The position numbers were made by a program, and so were the translations under genes. From contig SMMW01000003.1 of the NCBI GenBank assembly GCA_004794655.1, positions 13,530,001 through 13,594,000 on the forward strand: a stretch of DNA of 64,000 nt. The letters are read 5' to 3'. Numbering within the stretch: the stretch's first letter is position 1; each line of letters starts with the position of its first letter. This document shows positions 60,019-64,000 of the stretch, in pieces. The notes under the pieces were generated by a model. That model had not been told where the DNA came from. It did not search any database and was given only the letters and a program-made list of their open reading frames with translations. This DNA is from Marisa cornuarietis (lineage: Eukaryota; Mollusca; Gastropoda; Architaenioglossa; Ampullariidae).

Positions 60019-63000
60019 GTACGTACTCAACCATTGCTATCTCTTCTAGGTTCTCCTTGCACGAACCTTAGCCACTCGTCAACTCGCAGACGAGACCCCT
60101 ATGGGCAGATTTCTGCAACACAGTCTTCGCATGACATATCTTATTACTCAGTGCTCGCCTCGCCTAGCAATGGCAAGGAGGATGTCTTGCTTGTTTCTTG
60201 AGGATGACAGATACTGAACGCTGATTGCGTGTTCATCGTTTTGCTGTTATAATCTGCCTAGTATATTGTGCATGACGTCTGAGAATTATGTCCCTTGATG
60301 GCTCAATATTGAATGGGGTGGGCCATGTTAATTAAAGGTCTATCACAGTGCAGAATTTTATATATATATATATATATCGCAGACTTTCATCTTATTACAA
60401 GGTTCTATTATTTTCTCATATGTGGGTTAAAACATCTTCTCCAGTCTCGAGATATATTTAACTACGCACAGAAAGCGGAGAAGATTGAGGTCAAGATTGT
60501 CCACAGACCGGCCTAGTTAACGTGTAGGTCCAGCTAGCCCTTCGGATGAAGAATCGACAAAGTAAACGTATTTTGCGTGTAAGACTATCACATCCGGCCT
60601 AACTGCGTAGACGGAGAACGGAAAACTACTTGCTGCGATCATTAGTTCCGACTGTAGACAAAACGAGGTAGATTTTCGCCTGGGCGTCGTCTACCACTTG
60701 CTTAAAAGAACCGACAAGGAGTAGTAGGGAACAAGCATTGTCGAGAGTTCTGCGCCGCGTATCTGCGGAATGTTTGCTGTATTAATCTGGTCGATTTTGT
60801 TTCGTGGTAGTGTCTTTACGGCTTGGCTGGCCAGGTACAGCTTGGGGACCCATTCGGATGTACTTGTCTGGGCGCTGGGCCATCTTCTGTAGCAGTAGCA
60901 CGGGATTGACTAGACTGGGGAAAGGCGATGGGAAAGCTGTGAGGTTCTATAAATAGAACACGTAAGGACCGTCATTTCCGCCCGAACTACGTAAAAGGCA
61001 TACAGGGGAAAAAAAAAGAGCTATGGTTCCAGCAGGAAATTAATCACCGGTAGACGGGTGTCTTTGAAGTTTTCATGGTGATTCCGTGGTCTTTCCAGTT
61101 ATTATTCACCGCCTTCTTTGCCATAAATATGGGACAAAAGTTCTCGCTTAGTGCAGGACCCTGGATTGACGTTTGAGAGCAGCAGCATTGACGGCTGGTG
61201 CTTGTAGATGGTTTCAAGACAAAATTGAAGTATCTTAGTCGGAGTGAGACCGTCTGGAGGATTACCGGCCGGAGCTGCCGTGCTGCGGAAAAGCGAACAC
61301 CCGTCAATGCCTTGTCGTTGTCAATGAAAATTAATTAATTCAACTTAATTAAAGAAGGAAAAGTAAACCTTTACACTTAACGCTCAAAAAGAAAGTAGAT
61401 TTCGTATGTATACCGATGCCTTCAGCAACTAAAAGCAAGAGGCAGGGTGCTGGCTGTTCAGATAGTGAACTCTATCTCCGTATCGCTGTGCAGGATGAAC
61501 ATAGTGTCATCCATATAGCGGCCCCATTAGCGAGGTGGGTGGTGGAATGTGACCAAGGCTTTCTCGTCAAGTCCTCCAGGAAAAGATTGGCTACTATTGG
61601 GCTGACAGATCAGCCTGTGGCTTCTCCTTTCTACTGGTAATAGTTGCCCTCGTCTGTGAAGTACGTTGTGATCAGGTGAAAGCGCAGGAGCTCACAGATT
61701 CGGTAAGGTGACAGCTTTGTTCTTTCTCCGAGGGTAACATTGCTTTTAATTTTTCTAATTTTGATGTTTTCACTGGCACAGTGATGAACAAGGCTGTACC
61801 ATCATAGGAGACAAGCCACTCGTCCGGGTCCAGATTGTAGCGTGTCAGCGCTGTTTGTAATATAGTGTTCCGTCTTTCCTACAAGAGGCGAAAGTATGTT
61901 GCTCAGGAACCCTGTAGTCTAGTAAGTGATGTACCTTCCGGATGCAACGATGGGTAGGAGTGGCACACTATCCTCACGTATCTTTGGGAGGCCATAGGAC
62001 TTCGGCACGTCTGCAGTAAGAGGGATACAACTTCTTTTATTGGCCGGATGTCAGCATCTCATTTCGTCTCCTCAGAATCCCAACCATTTAAATAGTGTAC
62101 CGAATTGCGGGGCTCTCTCTTTAGAGGCTGCTATGTCTTCCTATCCTTTGGTAGCTGCAATGCCGTTTTGTTGCACGTTCCACGCTGTGTGACATTTGTG
62201 ACACAGCCTTTGTCCGCAGGAAGGATCATGACAGAGTTGTTCTTCCTCAGCTGCACCAGAGCCATTCTCTCCTCCGCTGACAGATTGGGTTTGTGAGGCT
62301 TGTGAGGTTTGCCCTCCTTCAGTATGCTGACACATTGGAACGTAGTAAGCCCGCCTCATCGGCGCCAGGACCGATGTGCTTGAAGGCTTTCTCAATCAAC
62401 ATGAATAACTCGACGACTGATAACCTTTCCGGCGTCACCGCACAGTTAAGGCCTTTTTCCAACACGAATTGTTCTGGCCCAGTTAACTCAGTGTCTAGAA
62501 GGCTAACCACCCATCTATCATTCACGCTTCTTCTTTATTGTTCACTCATTTTTGTTGTTATAGTTTGGTAATGCATCAGATCCCAGTGAATGGAACTTCC
62601 TCCCCTGACGCATGCGTACTCGGTCTCATTCCGACTACAGGCTATCACTCAAACACGTTTTTCTGTCAGCACATGCTCAAGATGGCGTCTAGTTCGGCAG
62701 CGTGATCAAAGACTTTATATGTCTGTGGGCGCGATGTTTAACGGCCGCTAGCTAGCTTGGCAACAATGTGGCTGATTTTGAGGTTCATCAACGATCCTTG
62801 AGCGCGTAGGACATTCGAGGCTTCTTGCCCCTTTCACAAATGTGTTTACACTGAGAGACTGGTCGGGCATGTGTTCGCAGTGCAGCGTGAAACGCAGGTG
62901 GTTCCGGTATCTCGCCAACCCGTTAGTTTTTCCAGTTCAACCATCGGGCCAAAATGAATTATTATTTTTGTCATCTTACAATTGCTCGAAGAACATTATT

Positions 63001-64000
63001 TAGTCAAAATAAAAAATAAGCTTGCTTTTCGATTTTTAAAAATATGTCTCGTTTTAGTTGTAAGTTTCTCGCCTCACCCTCTGGCCCAAAACGGGGATAC
63101 TCGCGGAGACCCGTTATCGGGAATTCCCGCTATGCCCGGTCAGCTATACCCTCCTAAATGGCTCGTGGATCGAGACTGAGTTTGCCTGTCGGGTTAGCTT
63201 GCAGTTTAACACATTGGTAAACTGCCAATGTCCTTAAATACGAGGACTTTGATGAGACGAACTGTAGTTAAATATTCACCAGGATGGTATCGGAAAGACA
63301 ATAGTCGTGTTGAGACCCACAAGGACGGTATTGGAAAAACAAAATCCATATAAGGATCCACCATGGCTGTGGCGAGAAAGTATAGTCGTGTACATATTCG
63401 TCGGCGCTGCCAAAAAGGGAATAAAGAACAGCTTGAGTTTAGTGATCAGAGAAGACCTTTTTTCGACATTCTCAGGGGGTTTACCGTTTTAAAGAAGAGA
63501 CAACAAACCCAACCAAACAGTAACTCGTCCGTTATTTCGAGTACCAAGGTTCCAGGCTGTGAATGCCATCTGGCCTGGTCAGTCAAAGAGACAAACGGGG
63601 GATCCCAGCGGAAAGAGGGCCGGGAGCCTCATGGCCAGCGGTTTCAGCTGATCAGGCCAAAGCATCCGTCGCAGCAGAGCTTAGCAGCAGTCTTGTCACG
63701 TTTGCGGCATCCTATGGTCACGTGGTCGCCGGCGTCAGCAGACATCACCCTGACAACTGCAGGGTGCTTTGCGCCAGAACTGCCCAACACGGCCACCTGC
63801 TTCCTAGAGTATATCAAATTTAGGAGAAACTATGCGCGTCAAAGCACGAATGAATAAAAGGTCGAGAATAAATCAAAATGAAGAGGAACGTTCGGTGAGA
63901 GGATGGTGAAGATGTTTGCAGTAGTGCTGTAGTCAAGTTAAAGGAGACAGTATTCAGTAGTACAGTAGTCAATAGGAGGAGGAAAGAAGGGAGGATTCGG
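60019..64000 (+). other. start of SPIRE intron 6 (continues past the window)
   Basis: The exon expected next, encoding a block like DFIRSRPPL of other Spire proteins, was not found. Contents: a TA microsatellite at 60360-60377 and a Penelope-like remnant at 61.4-62.5 kb. The long frames at 63.3-63.9 kb are unsupported. Confidence 0.7.
61395..62530 (-). mobile_element. Penelope-like retroelement remnant
   Basis: On the minus strand, in order from about 62525: RWVVSL, LEKGLNCAVTPERL, NLSAEERMAL, ILPADKG (a Penelope hallmark), then with frameshifts PKSYGLPKI, ILSPLVGKTEHYI, LSERT/SPYRICELL, SPIVANLFLEDL, and finally YMDDTMFIL (RT catalytic YxDD) with LNSQHPA. Several stops and frameshifts mean it is inactive. 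The GIY-YIG endonuclease part is not recognised downstream (below about 61395). Orientation is antisense to SPIRE. Confidence 0.85.

Noticed and set aside
63363..63857. 164-codon plus-strand ORF with a good start context
   Set aside because: Overlaps another long frame, no recognisable family, no repeat of codon bias seen in real exons; kept only as a chance ORF in the SPIRE intron.
1..64000. CRISPR arrays, bacterial operons, rRNA genes
   Set aside because: None present; the tandem array at 40.2 kb has no spacers and the gene structures are eukaryotic.

Overview
The window is nuclear DNA from an invertebrate animal. Genes are split by GT-AG introns, untranslated and intronic stretches are rich in microsatellites, and there are many decayed retrotransposons and MITEs. 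The four proteins resemble their vertebrate counterparts closely. Protein style and repeat types suggest a mollusc, probably a gastropod; this is an inference, since no taxon-specific marker can be checked here. No bacterial operon, CRISPR array or convincing tRNA/rRNA gene was seen.

Layout. (1) 1-15,022, minus strand: a complete VAPB/VAP-A type gene (7 coding exons, 247 aa), preceded in the window by about 5.6 kb of AT-rich sequence that is probably its 3' UTR and downstream flank. Its introns hold an antisense LINE reverse transcriptase remnant and tRNA-derived SINE pieces. (2) 15,434-18,402, plus strand: CFAP418 (C8orf37), 6 coding exons, 184 aa, divergent from VAPB across a 411-bp gap that contains a perfect NRF1-type palindrome. 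(3) 22,257-25,824, minus strand: EIF6, 7 coding exons, 244 aa, convergent with CFAP418. (4) 27,032 to at least 60,018, plus strand: the first six coding exons (301 codons, all in phase) of a SPIRE actin nucleator, covering the KIND domain and the first WH2 motif. The rest of this gene lies beyond the right edge.

The SPIRE introns (one of 21 kb) hold most of the mobile DNA. They include a 20-bp-period palindromic minisatellite at 40.2-40.6 kb and two copies of a terminal-inverted-repeat MITE at 40.8 and 43.7 kb. A LINE copy at 45.85-46.77 kb has a 16-bp target duplication and sits inside an older LINE fragment. There is a hAT-type MITE with an 8-bp duplication at 49.5 kb, a pogo/Tigger-like TA-flanked element at 50.3-50.9 kb, and an antisense Penelope-like element at 61.4-62.5 kb.

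The four genes do not form a functional operon. They are ordinary housekeeping or cytoskeletal genes: an ER contact-site tether, a cilium/photoreceptor protein, a 60S ribosome maturation factor and an actin nucleator. I found no convincing new biological system. The best leads are the two in-frame acceptors in CFAP418, the nested LINE insertion, the palindromic minisatellite and a small unexplained coding-like ORF at 54.0 kb.
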